Source: Brevibacillus massiliensis
GTDB taxonomy: Bacteria > Bacillota > Bacilli > Brevibacillales > Brevibacillaceae
DNA length: 64,000 nucleotides
Reading direction: 5' to 3'
NCBI RefSeq assembly: GCF_000311785.1
Contig: NZ_HE978547.1
Location: 60,984-124,983, forward strand
The notes under the pieces were generated by a model, which saw only the letters and a program-made list of their open reading frames with translations, did no database searches and was not told the DNA's origin. Position numbers and translations under genes: made by a program. Positions 48,411-58,512 of the stretch are shown piece after piece (position 1 is the stretch's first letter; every line of letters begins with the position of its first letter).

Positions 48411-49142
48411 ATGAGTTTGAGCAAAATGAAAAAATATAAATGTATGATCAGGTCGAAGCGTCTGGTCTCTCACGTGCCGAAAACACGCTGGATGAAGCGA
48501 AGCAACCTTTGGGACTTTGCCTCCAAATACGGTCAAGTGATCCTCAAACCCCTTGGCGGGAGCCGGGGCTCTGGAGTGATCCAAGTGTCCTCATTGGGCG
48601 ATGACCGCTATGAAATTCACCGTGAAAATATTCGCAGAATCCTGCATGGAAAAGAACGTACCTACCGATATGTAAGAGAAAAAACCGGTTCCCGCAAGTA
48701 CATTGTTCAACGCCGAGTTCCCCTCGTAACAGTCGATAACCGGCCTTTTGACATCCGGGTGATCGTCCAGCGAAAAAAACACTCGAGCACGTGGAAAGTC
48801 ACCGGCATCGTAGCCAAAGTGGCAGGCAAAGGTTATATCGTCACCAACAATACAAGAAGCAAAGGGACACTGCTGCCGGTAAAAACCGCATTCAAGACTT
48901 CTTGCCTGAAAAGTCTTTCGACGGAAAGCTTGCTGGACAACATTTACAAAAATGCAATCCGGACAGCCAAATCTTTGCGGAGGATATATCCGCATCACCG
49001 TATCTACGGTTTGGACATAGGCTTGGACCAAAGCGGACACGTATGGATCATTGAGGCGAATCGAAAGCCGCTGATGTCCCATTTCCTGAAGATCAAGGAC
49101 AAAAGCATGTACCGCCGGATCATGGCTTATAAAAAAGGATAA
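48411..49142 (+). CDS. Short YheC/D-like ATP-grasp protein, copy 2
   Basis: 243 residues, colinear with the preceding gene from start to stop (VPKTRWMKRSNLWDFASKYG, VILKPLGGSRGSGVIQV, YIVQRRVPLVTVDNRPFDIR, AKVAGKGYIVTNNTRSKGTL, HRIYGLDIGLDQSGHVWIIE) and ending in the same YKKG, so a tandem duplication with later divergence. AAAGGTG lies before the ATG, as in copy 1. Between residues about 160 and 195 the copies differ most (FKTSCLKSLSTESLLDN here against LHRSSLYGYSQHELLSR). Strongly basic. Function unknown. Confidence 0.85.
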   Translation: MSLSKMKKYKCMIRSKRLVSHVPKTRWMKRSNLWDFASKYGQVILKPLGGSRGSGVIQVSSLGDDRYEIHRENIRRILHGKERTYRYVREKTGSRKYIVQRRVPLVTVDNRPFDIRVIVQRKKHSSTWKVTGIVAKVAGKGYIVTNNTRSKGTLLPVKTAFKTSCLKSLSTESLLDNIYKNAIRTAKSLRRIYPHHRIYGLDIGLDQSGHVWIIEANRKPLMSHFLKIKDKSMYRRIMAYKKG

Positions 49143-49216
49143 CCGGCAGCGAAAAGCTCCCCCGACGAAAAAAGGCGCCAGCGAGATTGCCTTTTTGGGT
49201 TGATCACGATGGAAAA

Positions 49217-49258
49217 AGAAAAAAGCATAATTTAGCCATTTTAGCCAAATTATGCTTT
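49217..49258 (-). terminator. Terminator of tRNA-Ser
   Basis: AAAGCATAATTT and AAATTATGCTTT arms on the minus strand, loop with GGCTAAAATGGCT, then TTTTCTTTTTCC. Confidence 0.8.
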
Positions 49259-49282
49259 ACTCGTCACATCACATACGGTATA

Positions 49283-49374
49283 TGGCGGAGAGAGTGGGAT
49301 TCGAACCCACGCACGCCTCACGACGCCTAACGCATTTCGAGTGCGTCCCCTTATGACCACTTGGGTATCTCTCC
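49283..49374 (-). tRNA. tRNA-Ser, anticodon CGA
   Basis: Minus strand, 92 bases including an encoded CCA. Acceptor GGAGAGA pairs with TCTCTCC; anticodon stem ACGCA/TGCGT holds loop CTCGAAA, so the anticodon is CGA and reads UCG. A long variable arm (about GCGTCGTGAGGCGT) and T loop GTTCGAATC are typical of serine tRNA. Confidence 0.96.
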
Positions 49375-49394
49375 AGACCGATCAGACAAAGTAT

Positions 49395-49423
49395 AATATA
49401 GCATTTTTTTTGCTGCCAGGCAA
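49395..49423 (-). promoter_or_regulatory. Sigma-A promoter of tRNA-Ser
   Basis: TTGCCT at 49418-49423 and TATATT at 49395-49400 on the minus strand, spacer 17. Confidence 0.6.
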
Positions 49424-49518
49424 GTAGAATATTCTGCCAAACCTTGATTTTCCTCTCTAAATGGGGCAAGATTAAAGCTGTTACCTGTCTTTAGTCCCGT
49501 AAAAGTGAGGAGTTTCCA

Positions 49519-50244
49519 ATGAAACGCGAACGTTTAGATAAAGTGCTGGCCAATATGGCACTCGGCACGCGAAAAGAAGTGAAGCAGCTGGTGAAGCAAG
49601 GGATTATCACCGTTGACGGGGAGGTTGCAACCGACCCCGGCATGCACGTGGTTCCGGAGATACAGACGATCGAAATTGACGGTCATCCGCTCTCTTACAA
49701 ACGTTGGATCTACGTCATGATGAACAAACCGCCAGGGGTTATCTCCGCAACGGAAGACACCCGGCATCGGACTGTCGTTGACCTGCTTCCGCTTGAATGG
49801 GCGACGAAGGTCCATCCTGTCGGCCGTCTGGATATCGATACCGAGGGGCTGCTGCTTTTGACCAATGACGGTCAGCTCTCCCACAGCCTGCTGTCTCCGA
49901 AGAAAAAAGTGGACAAGGAGTATTTTGCCCGCATAGAAGGGCGTGTTACATCTGAGCACGTTGAACATTTCCGTCGGGGAGTGACGTTGGATGACGGCTA
50001 CCAGACGATGCCCGCCTCGTTAGAGATCATCACCCAGGGCGAGACTTCGGAAGTGCGGGTAACGATTACAGAGGGGAAATTTCACCAAGTAAAACGGATG
50101 TTTGCTGCCTTTGACCTCCAGGTGGTGTATCTAAAGCGTCTGCGAATGGGTGCTCTGCACCTGGACGATTCCCTTGCCCCGGGAGAGTTTCGCGAGCTGA
50201 CAGAAGAGGAACTCGCTGCTCTTCGCGGTGATTCGCGCGAATAA
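49519..50244 (+). CDS. RsuA-type 16S rRNA pseudouridine synthase
   Basis: Makes pseudouridine, most likely at position 516 of 16S rRNA. An S4 RNA-binding domain (RERLDKVLANMALGTRKEVK) is followed by the catalytic part with the aspartate in HPVGRLDIDTEGLLLLTNDG near residue 104 and KVDKEYFARIEG, then EGKFHQVKRMFAAFDLQVVYLKRL. 241 residues, the RsuA/RluB/E/F group. GTGAGGAG precedes the ATG. The exact position modified is inferred. It has the same direction as the small acidic protein gene that follows. Confidence 0.93.
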   Translation: MKRERLDKVLANMALGTRKEVKQLVKQGIITVDGEVATDPGMHVVPEIQTIEIDGHPLSYKRWIYVMMNKPPGVISATEDTRHRTVVDLLPLEWATKVHPVGRLDIDTEGLLLLTNDGQLSHSLLSPKKKVDKEYFARIEGRVTSEHVEHFRRGVTLDDGYQTMPASLEIITQGETSEVRVTITEGKFHQVKRMFAAFDLQVVYLKRLRMGALHLDDSLAPGEFRELTEEELAALRGDSRE

Positions 50245-50291
50245 CCCTGCCGTTTTCCACAAACGCTAAGCAAAAAGCGGGGTGGAAATCA

Positions 50292-50471
50292 TTGAGCGAA
50301 CAGCCGAATCGGTCAAAACAACCTCACGCCGGACAGCAAGGCAAACAGCATGAGCCCGAATATGCTCCCAGTATGGAAGACGATCAGTTGGATGAACCCG
50401 CAACAGAAGAAGAGATCAAAAAGGGTGATTCTACCTTCGTAAGCCACTTGTACATCGACTACATCGATTGA
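50292..50471 (+). CDS. Small acidic protein, TTG start
   Basis: Small gene too short to stand out. TTG at 50292, GGGGTGG seven bases before, 59 residues ending SHLYIDYID. The N-terminal half is polar with a QPHAGQQGKQH stretch, the middle acidic (SMEDDQLDEPATEEEIKKGD), the end hydrophobic-aromatic. Its stop is 12 bases before a terminator hairpin. It lies 47 bases behind the pseudouridine synthase gene in the same direction. No similarity recognised; probably cytosolic. Confidence 0.6.
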   Translation: MSEQPNRSKQPHAGQQGKQHEPEYAPSMEDDQLDEPATEEEIKKGDSTFVSHLYIDYID

Positions 50472-50482
50472 TTCACCGATTT

Positions 50483-51034
<552 letters not shown>

Positions 51035-51092
51035 CTACAAGGCAAATCTCAACAAATTGAAAAAGAGTGCCCGACAACGTCAGACACTCTTT

Positions 51093-51440
51093 TGCGCAGT
51101 CGAACGATTAAAGCCGCTCGCAGAAAAAAAGGGGCTGGAAATCAGAGCGACCTTTGTACCCGCTGAACAAAACCCTATGCTTGTTCGAATCGACCAGGAT
51201 AAGCTGCTGCAGGCCCTGCTCAATATCGTAAGCAACGCCATTCGTCACGGGAAGAGGTGTATTACGATCAACGTAGTGTCTACGAAGAAGGAAGTCGTAA
51301 TTGATGTCGCCGATGATGGCGAAAGGATTGCGGAGAGTGTGCTGCCCCGATTATTTCACCGATTCGTCAAAGGCAAGGACGGAGAAACCGGGCTGGGCCT
51401 GGCTATTTCCCGCGCAATAATTGAACGACAACCTGACATA
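51093..51440 (+). pseudogene. Histidine-kinase catalytic-domain remnant
   Basis: The plus-strand frame reads RLKPLAEKKGLEIRATFVPA, DKLLQALLNIVSNAIRHGKR (N box), VVIDVADDGERIAESVLPRL (G1/F region, DDG intact), GETGLGLAISRAIIERQP (G2 box) and then loses similarity. No start codon, HisKA or sensor part is present; a hairpin lies at the left edge (51064-51090, AAGAGTG/CACTCTT). It is the end of a sensor kinase gene mostly deleted. Confidence 0.75.
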
Positions 51441-51445
51441 ACAAA

Positions 51446-51484
51446 GAACAGACCACACCGTGCCTGGTTCCCGGTATGGTCTGC
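51446..51484 (-). terminator. Terminator of the thiamine-precursor operon
   Basis: CAGACCATACCG and CGGTGTGGTCTG arms on the minus strand, then TTCTTTGTT, starting about ten bases beyond the TatD-like stop. Confidence 0.7.
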
Positions 51485-51494
51485 GTTATTTCGG

Positions 51495-52283
51495 TCAAAT
51501 TTGATAAAACCGCTTGGTATTCTGCAGAATCGTTTCCGCAGCGGCTCTTTCCGATATGCCTTTGATGCCGGCAATTTCCCCGACAACAGAAGAAATCATC
51601 CGGGGGTGGGTCTGCCTGCCTTGAAACGGCCCTTCGAAAGGCCAGGGGCCATCGGTTTCAACCATCATTTGATCCAACGGATACATCTCCGCCAATGCCC
51701 GAATCTCTGCTTCGTACACGATATCAGGCGTAAACGATACGTAATATCCGCTTTGCGCCATCCGCCTGACTGTCTCTTCGTCCCCCTTAAACCAGTGAAA
51801 ATGGGCATTTCGGACATTGTGCTTCTCCAGCAAATCACAAGCGATTTTGGCATCTTCATACACGGCATGAAGCACAACCGGTTTTTTCAGTTCGGCGGCC
51901 AGCGCGATAAACCGATCCAGCAGCCTGGTATAAGGAGCAAGCTCAAAGCTCCTGCCTGCCGCCTCTGCCTGTTTTCGCTCGTAATACGGCAATCCCACTT
52001 CCCCTACTGCCACCATCCCATCCCGGTGCTCCCGAATCCACGCAAACAACTGATCCAACTCTTCCCCGGCGATCAATTCCTGTTCAGGGTGAAACCCGTA
52101 AGCAGGAAAGACCTGCCGGGGAAATCGGCGCTGCAGCTCGCGGTTTTCCTGGCAAGACGCCAGATTCATGGAAACAGCAACGAGACCTTGAATGCCGTAC
52201 TCTTCCAGTTCACTGAGCATGGAATGCTGGATGTCCGGTTCATACTTATCCAAATGAATATGGGCATCAATATGGCGCAGCAT
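51495..52283 (-). CDS. TatD-family hydrolase in a TPP-controlled operon
   Basis: Amidohydrolase-fold protein of the TatD family, 262 residues. Metal ligands are visible: RHIDAHIHLDKYEP near residue 4, AVGEVGLPYYERK near 95, VVLHAVYEDA near 130, NAHFHWFKGDEE, and the aspartate in MMVETDGPWPFEGPF. It overlaps the ATPase gene end by 17 bases, with GGAGG nine bases before ATG 52283, so it is translated with the thiamine-precursor ABC transporter genes. The housekeeping TatD is at 18.3 kb; this one is divergent (HWFKG instead of HCFSG). A role in processing an imported pyrimidine is likely by context only. Confidence 0.85.
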   Translation of the reverse strand: MLRHIDAHIHLDKYEPDIQHSMLSELEEYGIQGLVAVSMNLASCQENRELQRRFPRQVFPAYGFHPEQELIAGEELDQLFAWIREHRDGMVAVGEVGLPYYERKQAEAAGRSFELAPYTRLLDRFIALAAELKKPVVLHAVYEDAKIACDLLEKHNVRNAHFHWFKGDEETVRRMAQSGYYVSFTPDIVYEAEIRALAEMYPLDQMMVETDGPWPFEGPFQGRQTHPRMISSVVGEIAGIKGISERAAAETILQNTKRFYQI

Positions 52284-53085
52284 GAGAAAATTCCTCCTTC
52301 GTCCCGGTCGACTCTGCCGATCGCTCCTGCTCACGTTTTAGCAGTTGGTAAATCTCCCGCTTCAACTCGTGAAAAACCGGCATTTCCATCACCTCTTCTG
52401 CGCGCGGACGAGAAAAAGGAACGGTTATTTTTTTCAGCACGTTCGTCGGCTTATTGGAGAATACGTAGATCGTATCCGACAGGAACAACGCCTCTTCGAT
52501 ACTGTGGGTCACAAATAGCACAGAGCGCTTCTGCGTCTCCCAAATGCTTGTCAGCCACTTTTGCATGTCATACCGCGTCAGCGCGTCCAACGAGCCAAAT
52601 GGCTCGTCCAGGCACATATACTCCTGTGGGCTTAAGAGCGCCCGCAAGAAAGCGACCCGCTGCTGCATTCCCCCCGACAAAACATGGGGGTAAGCATGTT
52701 CATACCCCTGCAGTCCGACTTTGCCCAGCCACTCTCTCGCCATTTCGATCGACTCCTGCCGGGGCAGTCCCGCTACCTCTCTGGCCAGTATGACGTTATC
52801 CTCGATCGTTCGCCACGGCAACAGCGCCGGCTGCTGCGGCATGTAGCTGATCAATCCTTTGGTCCCGGTCACGTCTTTTCCGTCCATGATGACCTGCCCT
52901 GACGTGGGCTCAGTCAACCCGCCGATCACGTGGAACAGCGTGCTCTTTCCGCTCCCGGAGGGACCGACGATTGAGACAAACTGGCCTTTTTTCACCGTCA
53001 GAGAAATATTGTCGAGCACCCTCCTTACCGTTCCGCCGTTTTGAAACGTTTTGGCGAGGTTCCGGAGTTCCAATTGGCTGTTCAC
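52267..53085 (-). CDS. thiZ: ABC transporter ATPase, thiamine-precursor uptake (ThiZ type)
   Basis: Energises uptake of a hydroxymethylpyrimidine-type thiamine precursor. Walker A GPSGSGKSTLFHVIGGL near residue 37, Q-loop in ISYMPQQPALLPW, signature LSGGMQQRVAFLRAL, Walker B YMCLDEPFGSLDAL, H-loop FVTHSIEEALFLSD. I chose GTG 53085 (after GGAAGG); GTG 53091 or the ATG at 53109 are possible. 272 residues. In the thiY-thiX-thiZ order under a TPP riboswitch; the gene after it overlaps by 17 bases. Confidence 0.88.
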   Translation of the reverse strand: MNSQLELRNLAKTFQNGGTVRRVLDNISLTVKKGQFVSIVGPSGSGKSTLFHVIGGLTEPTSGQVIMDGKDVTGTKGLISYMPQQPALLPWRTIEDNVILAREVAGLPRQESIEMAREWLGKVGLQGYEHAYPHVLSGGMQQRVAFLRALLSPQEYMCLDEPFGSLDALTRYDMQKWLTSIWETQKRSVLFVTHSIEEALFLSDTIYVFSNKPTNVLKKITVPFSRPRAEEVMEMPVFHELKREIYQLLKREQERSAESTGTKEEFSHAAPY

Positions 53086-53112
53086 TGTCACCCTTCCACC
53101 CCCCATCACAGC

Positions 53113-53874
53113 CTACACCTTCGGCTTCCATCTGGTACACACTCTCTCCAAAAGGATGATGCAGCCAAATAACAGCAGGCTTAAAAATACGATTATAAAG
53201 ATAGCTACGAAGACCCGGTCCGTGCGAAATCCGGATTTGGCAAGCAGCATGTAGACCCCGATCCCCTTGTCCGAACCGAGCCACTCCGAAATGACGGCAC
53301 CCATCACGCTGTACGTCGCAGAGATCTTTAACCCGGAGAACAGATACGGAATGGCGTGGGGCAGCTCCAGTTTGAAAAAAATCTGCCGCCGGCTGGCTCC
53401 GATCATCTTCATGTAGTTCATCATCACCGGATCTGTTTGGGCAAAGCCATCCAGGGTGGCGACAGCAATGGGAAAAAAGCAGACCAGGGTGATGACGATC
53501 ATTTTCGGGAGCAGCCCGAAACCAAACCAGATCATCAAGAGCGGCGCCAAAGCGATAATCGGTATGTTCTGGCTCAAAATCAATAAGGGATAAAAAGCCG
53601 TTTTGATCCGCGGCAGCATGTGCAGAACGAACGATAGTACAAATCCGACAACTGCCCCAATGGCGTACCCGATAAGCGTCATCCGAATGGTGAAGGCCGT
53701 ATGCATCCACATCCTCGGCATGCTGCTTATGCCCTCGGAAACGATTTGCAGCGGACTCGGCAGCATCCAGGCAGGAACCGCCCATATGGTGACCGCCAAC
53801 TGCCAAACCACCAACAGTAATAGAATTGCCGCGGTCGGCGGCCAAAATTTTTGAAACCACGTTCTGTTCGTCAT
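53113..53874 (-). CDS. thiX: ABC transporter permease, thiamine-precursor uptake (ThiX type)
   Basis: Six-helix BPD_transp_1 permease, 253 residues. The EAA-type loop is FAQTDPVMMNYMKMIGASRR, ...QIFFKLELPHAIPYLFSGLK. Helices include PTAAILLLLVVWQLAVTIWA and ALAPLLMIWFGFGLLPKMIV. It lies 20 bases behind the lipoprotein and three bases before the ATPase reading frame. Similar to the ThiX/SsuC/TauC group; the TPP riboswitch upstream decides for thiamine. Confidence 0.9.
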   Translation of the reverse strand: MTNRTWFQKFWPPTAAILLLLVVWQLAVTIWAVPAWMLPSPLQIVSEGISSMPRMWMHTAFTIRMTLIGYAIGAVVGFVLSFVLHMLPRIKTAFYPLLILSQNIPIIALAPLLMIWFGFGLLPKMIVITLVCFFPIAVATLDGFAQTDPVMMNYMKMIGASRRQIFFKLELPHAIPYLFSGLKISATYSVMGAVISEWLGSDKGIGVYMLLAKSGFRTDRVFVAIFIIVFLSLLLFGCIILLERVCTRWKPKV

Positions 53875-53894
53875 TGCTTGTCTCTCCGCTTTGT

Positions 53895-54929
53895 CTATTT
53901 TCCGTCCGGGAGAAACTCATTGGTGAAGGCCGCATCTGTGTCTAACGGCTTCTCCAGCAGATGATGTTCATACATCCATTTTGCATAATTTTCCCATACT
54001 GACTTTTTCTGCTCTCCCCAACGCGGTGCATCATCCTGATAGCGGGGACTCAACCATTTCTGGCTGGCGAAGACCAGATCTCGATCCAGATCAGGAGCTG
54101 CTTTTAGCAAAATCTGTGCTGCCTCTTCCGGCTTTTCAATCGCGTATTGGTATCCTTTGGAGGTAGCGGCCATAAATGCTTTGACGATTTCCGGTTTTTC
54201 CTTGATCATCTTTTCACTGGTGATCAATACCGGTGTGTAAAAGTCAAGGCTGTCAGAGTAGTGATTCAGGTAGACGATGTTCAGCGGTTCCTTGCGAAGC
54301 TCTGCTTCGATCCCGGTCCAACCGTAGTAGATCAAGGCAAAATCGATATCCCGCTTCATCGAAGTAAAGAAATCGCCTTCCCCCGTGTTGACGATCTTGA
54401 CTTTCCCGGCATCTGCATGGTCAAACTGCATGACGGATTGAAGCAAGGCAAGTTCTGTCGGGGAACCGTAACCGCCATACGTCTTGCCCTCAAAATCCTT
54501 CGGCGTTTTGATATTTTTAAACGCCGGAGAGGCAAAACCCGACGTGTTGTGCTGAATAACCGCTGCGATCGAGACGATTGGCACCCCCTGGGTACGGGCC
54601 TGGGAGACGACCTCCTGGTAACTGACGGCAAAATCGACGTCCCCGGATGCGACCATCGCCTCCGCACCGCCCGCTCCCGGCTGCACAATCTCCGCGTTCA
54701 ACCCCTCTTGTTGGTAGTACCCCTGATCTTTCGCGACATAAAGTCCTGTGTGGTTTGTATTGGGCGACCAATCCAGGGCAATTTTTATCTGAGCGGGTGC
54801 AGCTCCGCTTTGCCCTTCCGGTACATGGCCTTGATCTCCCGCCGCTTCCTGACCTTGACCGCCGCAGCCGGCCAGGCTGAAAATCGCCAGCCCCGTTAGA
54901 ACGGCGTATTTCCACTTACCCAAGTTCAT
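53895..54929 (-). CDS. thiY: Substrate-binding lipoprotein, NMT1/THI5-like (ThiY type)
   Basis: Binds a thiamine pyrimidine precursor; in Bacillus halodurans ThiY binds N-formyl-4-amino-5-aminomethyl-2-methylpyrimidine. Starting at ATG 54929 (GGAGG eight bases upstream) the 344 residues have a lipobox LAGC (cysteine near residue 21), then the THI5-like IALDWSPNTNHTGLYVAKDQ, GYYQQEGLNAEI, GDVDFAVSYQEVVSQ and YGGYGSPTELAL. First gene of the operon. Confidence 0.92.
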   Translation of the reverse strand: MNLGKWKYAVLTGLAIFSLAGCGGQGQEAAGDQGHVPEGQSGAAPAQIKIALDWSPNTNHTGLYVAKDQGYYQQEGLNAEIVQPGAGGAEAMVASGDVDFAVSYQEVVSQARTQGVPIVSIAAVIQHNTSGFASPAFKNIKTPKDFEGKTYGGYGSPTELALLQSVMQFDHADAGKVKIVNTGEGDFFTSMKRDIDFALIYYGWTGIEAELRKEPLNIVYLNHYSDSLDFYTPVLITSEKMIKEKPEIVKAFMAATSKGYQYAIEKPEEAAQILLKAAPDLDRDLVFASQKWLSPRYQDDAPRWGEQKKSVWENYAKWMYEHHLLEKPLDTDAAFTNEFLPDGK

Positions 54930-54965
54930 TTTCTCTTCCTCCCCTGATGCTGCGATGCTGAACAT

Positions 54966-54990
54966 AAAAAACGCCCCCTGATCGGGGGCG
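54966..54990 (-). terminator. Terminator of the TPP riboswitch expression platform
   Basis: GCGCCCCCGATCAGGGGGCG hairpin followed by TTTTTT on the minus strand, between the aptamer and thiY. Confidence 0.88.
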
Positions 54991-55023
54991 CCTGACGGAC
55001 GCACAAAGAAGTGTCAAAATAGG

Positions 55024-55115
<92 letters not shown>

Positions 55116-55141
55116 TATTGATTTGTCAACATCGGATATAA

Positions 55142-55218
55142 TGGTGCCCCCGAGAGGACTCGAACCTCCGACGCACAGTTTAGGAAACTGTCGCTCTATC
55201 CAACTGAGCTACGGGGAC
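55142..55218 (-). tRNA. tRNA-Arg, anticodon CCU
   Basis: 77 bases on the minus strand with encoded CCA. Acceptor GTCCCCG pairs with CGGGGGC; anticodon stem ACAGT/ACTGT encloses TTCCTAA, so the anticodon is CCT (reads AGG). D arm AGCTCAGTTGGATAGAGC and T arm GGAGGTTCGAGTCCTCT are normal. Confidence 0.96.
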
Positions 55219-55236
55219 AAAAAACATCTACACTTC

Positions 55237-55265
55237 ATTATATTTGGGATTCGCCTTTTTTGCAA
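55237..55265 (-). promoter_or_regulatory. Sigma-A promoter of tRNA-Arg
   Basis: TTGCAA at 55260-55265 and TATAAT at 55237-55242 on the minus strand, spacer 17; right behind the serS terminator. Confidence 0.7.
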
Positions 55266-55270
55266 ATGGG

Positions 55271-55291
55271 AAAAAGCGCAGGCCTGCGCCC
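55271..55291 (-). terminator. Terminator after serS
   Basis: GCGCAGGCCTGCGC is a perfect palindromic stem followed by TTTTT on the minus strand. Confidence 0.65.
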
Positions 55292-55321
55292 GCGCCATCC
55301 CGCTGGCATATTTTCCCCTTC

Positions 55322-56880
<1,559 letters not shown>

Positions 56881-56893
56881 ATTATTATTTTAA

Positions 56894-56921
56894 TTTACAC
56901 CAAAATCTATACGGGTGTAAA
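56894..56921 (-). promoter_or_regulatory. Inverted repeat across the probable serS promoter
   Basis: Perfect eight-base arms TTTACACC and GGTGTAAA, 12 bases apart. On the minus strand the first arm supplies TTTACA as a -35-like element, and TAAATT beside the second arm could be the -10 (spacer 18). No known operator recognised. Confidence 0.4.
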
Positions 56922-56925
56922 GCGC

Positions 56926-56953
56926 AAAAAAGGCACCTTATACAGGTGCCTTG
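56926..56953 (-). terminator. Terminator overlapping the pdxT stop
   Basis: AAGGCACC and GGTGCCTT arms with loop TGTATAA on the minus strand, then TTTTTT. The pdxT TAA stop (56938-56940) lies in the hairpin. Confidence 0.8.
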
Positions 56954-57528
56954 TCCTTGCGGGATTCTTTGACCATGTCCAGGAAGTACTTGTGGAAACG
57001 GCAGTCCTCGGTCAACTCCGGATGAAACGCCGCTGCCAAGAACTGTCCATCCCGGGCAGCTACGATCTTGTTATCGTATTTTGCCAGGACTTGTCCGGCT
57101 CCTCTCACTTCCACGATATAAGGCGCGCGAATAAACACGGCGGGAAAATCAGGTGCCACGCCGGCAATCGGCAGGGAGACTTCAAAGCTGTCCTTTTGTC
57201 GGCCGTATGCGTTTCGTTCTACAGTAATATCCATTAACCCGAGGTGGGCCTCATCCTGGCCGACAATTTCCTTTGCCAATAAAATCGCTCCGGCACAGGT
57301 TCCAAAAATCGGCTTTTTCTCAGCGGCGAACTGCTGCAGCGCCTCCATAAACCCGTATTTTCGCATCATTTTCCCGATCGTGGTGCTTTCTCCGCCGGGA
57401 ATAACCAAGCCGTCCAGATCACGTAATTCTTCTACCTTTTTGACAGCAACCGCTTCCGCGCCTGCCTGTTTCAGCGTGCGGATGTGTTCGGCTACTGCAC
57501 CCTGCAGGGCAAGAACGCCAATTTTCAT
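56938..57528 (-). CDS. pdxT: Pyridoxal 5'-phosphate synthase glutaminase subunit
   Basis: Supplies ammonia to PdxS for making vitamin B6. 196 residues of the class I glutamine amidotransferase type: GVLALQGAVAEHIRTLKQAG, GLVIPGGESTTIGK, catalytic cysteine in IFGTCAGAILLAKE near 77, histidine/glutamate in AAFHPELTED near 172. It starts 12 bases behind pdxS; the two form one operon. Confidence 0.98.
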   Translation of the reverse strand: MKIGVLALQGAVAEHIRTLKQAGAEAVAVKKVEELRDLDGLVIPGGESTTIGKMMRKYGFMEALQQFAAEKKPIFGTCAGAILLAKEIVGQDEAHLGLMDITVERNAYGRQKDSFEVSLPIAGVAPDFPAVFIRAPYIVEVRGAGQVLAKYDNKIVAARDGQFLAAAFHPELTEDCRFHKYFLDMVKESRKDKAPV

Positions 57529-57540
57529 CGATATTCCACC

Positions 57541-58425
57541 TTACCAACCGCGATCCTGCATGCGGTCTGCGTCGCCAATCTTGGAGATCTCGATGCCTGT
57601 CATCGGCGTGCCCAGTCCTTTGGAAACGCGGGCAATTAATTCGTAATCGGTATAGTGGGTGGTCGCTTCCACAATCGCCCGGGCGAATTTTTCAGGGTTC
57701 TCCGATTTGAAAATACCGGAACCGACAAATACCCCGTCAGCGCCAAGATGCATCATCAAAGCGGCATCAGACGGTGTGGCAACCCCGCCGGCAGCGAAGT
57801 TTACCACTGGCAGTTTGCCGTTTTTGTGTACGTACTCCAGCAAGTCGTAGGGAGCGCCCAGTGTTTTGGCTTCCGCCATCAATTCGTCATAGGACATGCT
57901 TTGAACCTTGCGAATCTGCGATTGCATCGTCCGCATGTGACGAACGGCTTCCACGATATTGCCCGTTCCCGGCTCGCCTTTGGTGCGGATCATCGAAGCG
58001 CCTTCGCCGATACGCCGCAGCGCCTCACCCAGATCGCGAGCGCCGCAGACGAAAGGAACGGTAAATTCTTTTTTATTGATATGGTACAGATCGTCCGCCG
58101 GCGTCAGCACTTCGCTCTCGTCGAGATAATCGACGCCCATCGATTCCAGAACCCGTGCTTCCACAAAGTGACCGATCCGCGCCTTGGCCATGACCGGAAT
58201 GGAAACCGCCTTTAAAACCTCTTCGACGATGCCGAGATCAGCCATGCGAGCTACTCCGCCAGCTGCGCGAATATCCGAAGGAACCCGTTCCAAAGCCATG
58301 ACGGCAACAGCACCAGCTGCTTCGGCGATTTTTGCTTGCTCTGCATTGACGACATCCATAATGACGCCGCCCTTCTGCATTTCTGCCATACCCCGTTTAA
58401 CCCGATCCGTACCTACTTGAACCAT
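57541..58425 (-). CDS. pdxS: Pyridoxal 5'-phosphate synthase subunit PdxS
   Basis: Condenses ribose 5-phosphate, glyceraldehyde 3-phosphate and ammonia into PLP. 294 residues, very conserved: [38 protein letters not shown], the active-site lysine in [12 protein letters not shown] near 81, [20 protein letters not shown], and [12 protein letters not shown] with the phosphate site. Starts with ATG 58425. With pdxT next. Confidence 0.99.
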   Translation of the reverse strand: MVQVGTDRVKRGMAEMQKGGVIMDVVNAEQAKIAEAAGAVAVMALERVPSDIRAAGGVARMADLGIVEEVLKAVSIPVMAKARIGHFVEARVLESMGVDYLDESEVLTPADDLYHINKKEFTVPFVCGARDLGEALRRIGEGASMIRTKGEPGTGNIVEAVRHMRTMQSQIRKVQSMSYDELMAEAKTLGAPYDLLEYVHKNGKLPVVNFAAGGVATPSDAALMMHLGADGVFVGSGIFKSENPEKFARAIVEATTHYTDYELIARVSKGLGTPMTGIEISKIGDADRMQDRGW

Positions 58426-58466
58426 TTGACAAGCCCCCTGCTCAAATATTTCAGAAACTTGGTCTT

Positions 58467-58496
58467 ATTTTAAACGATGATTCATGTGGTAGACAA
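58467..58496 (-). promoter_or_regulatory. Probable sigma-A promoter of pdxS
   Basis: TTGTCT at 58491-58496 and TAAAAT at 58467-58472 on the minus strand, spacer 18. Confidence 0.5.
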
Positions 58497-58512
58497 CCTG
58501 CTAATTTCCTAT

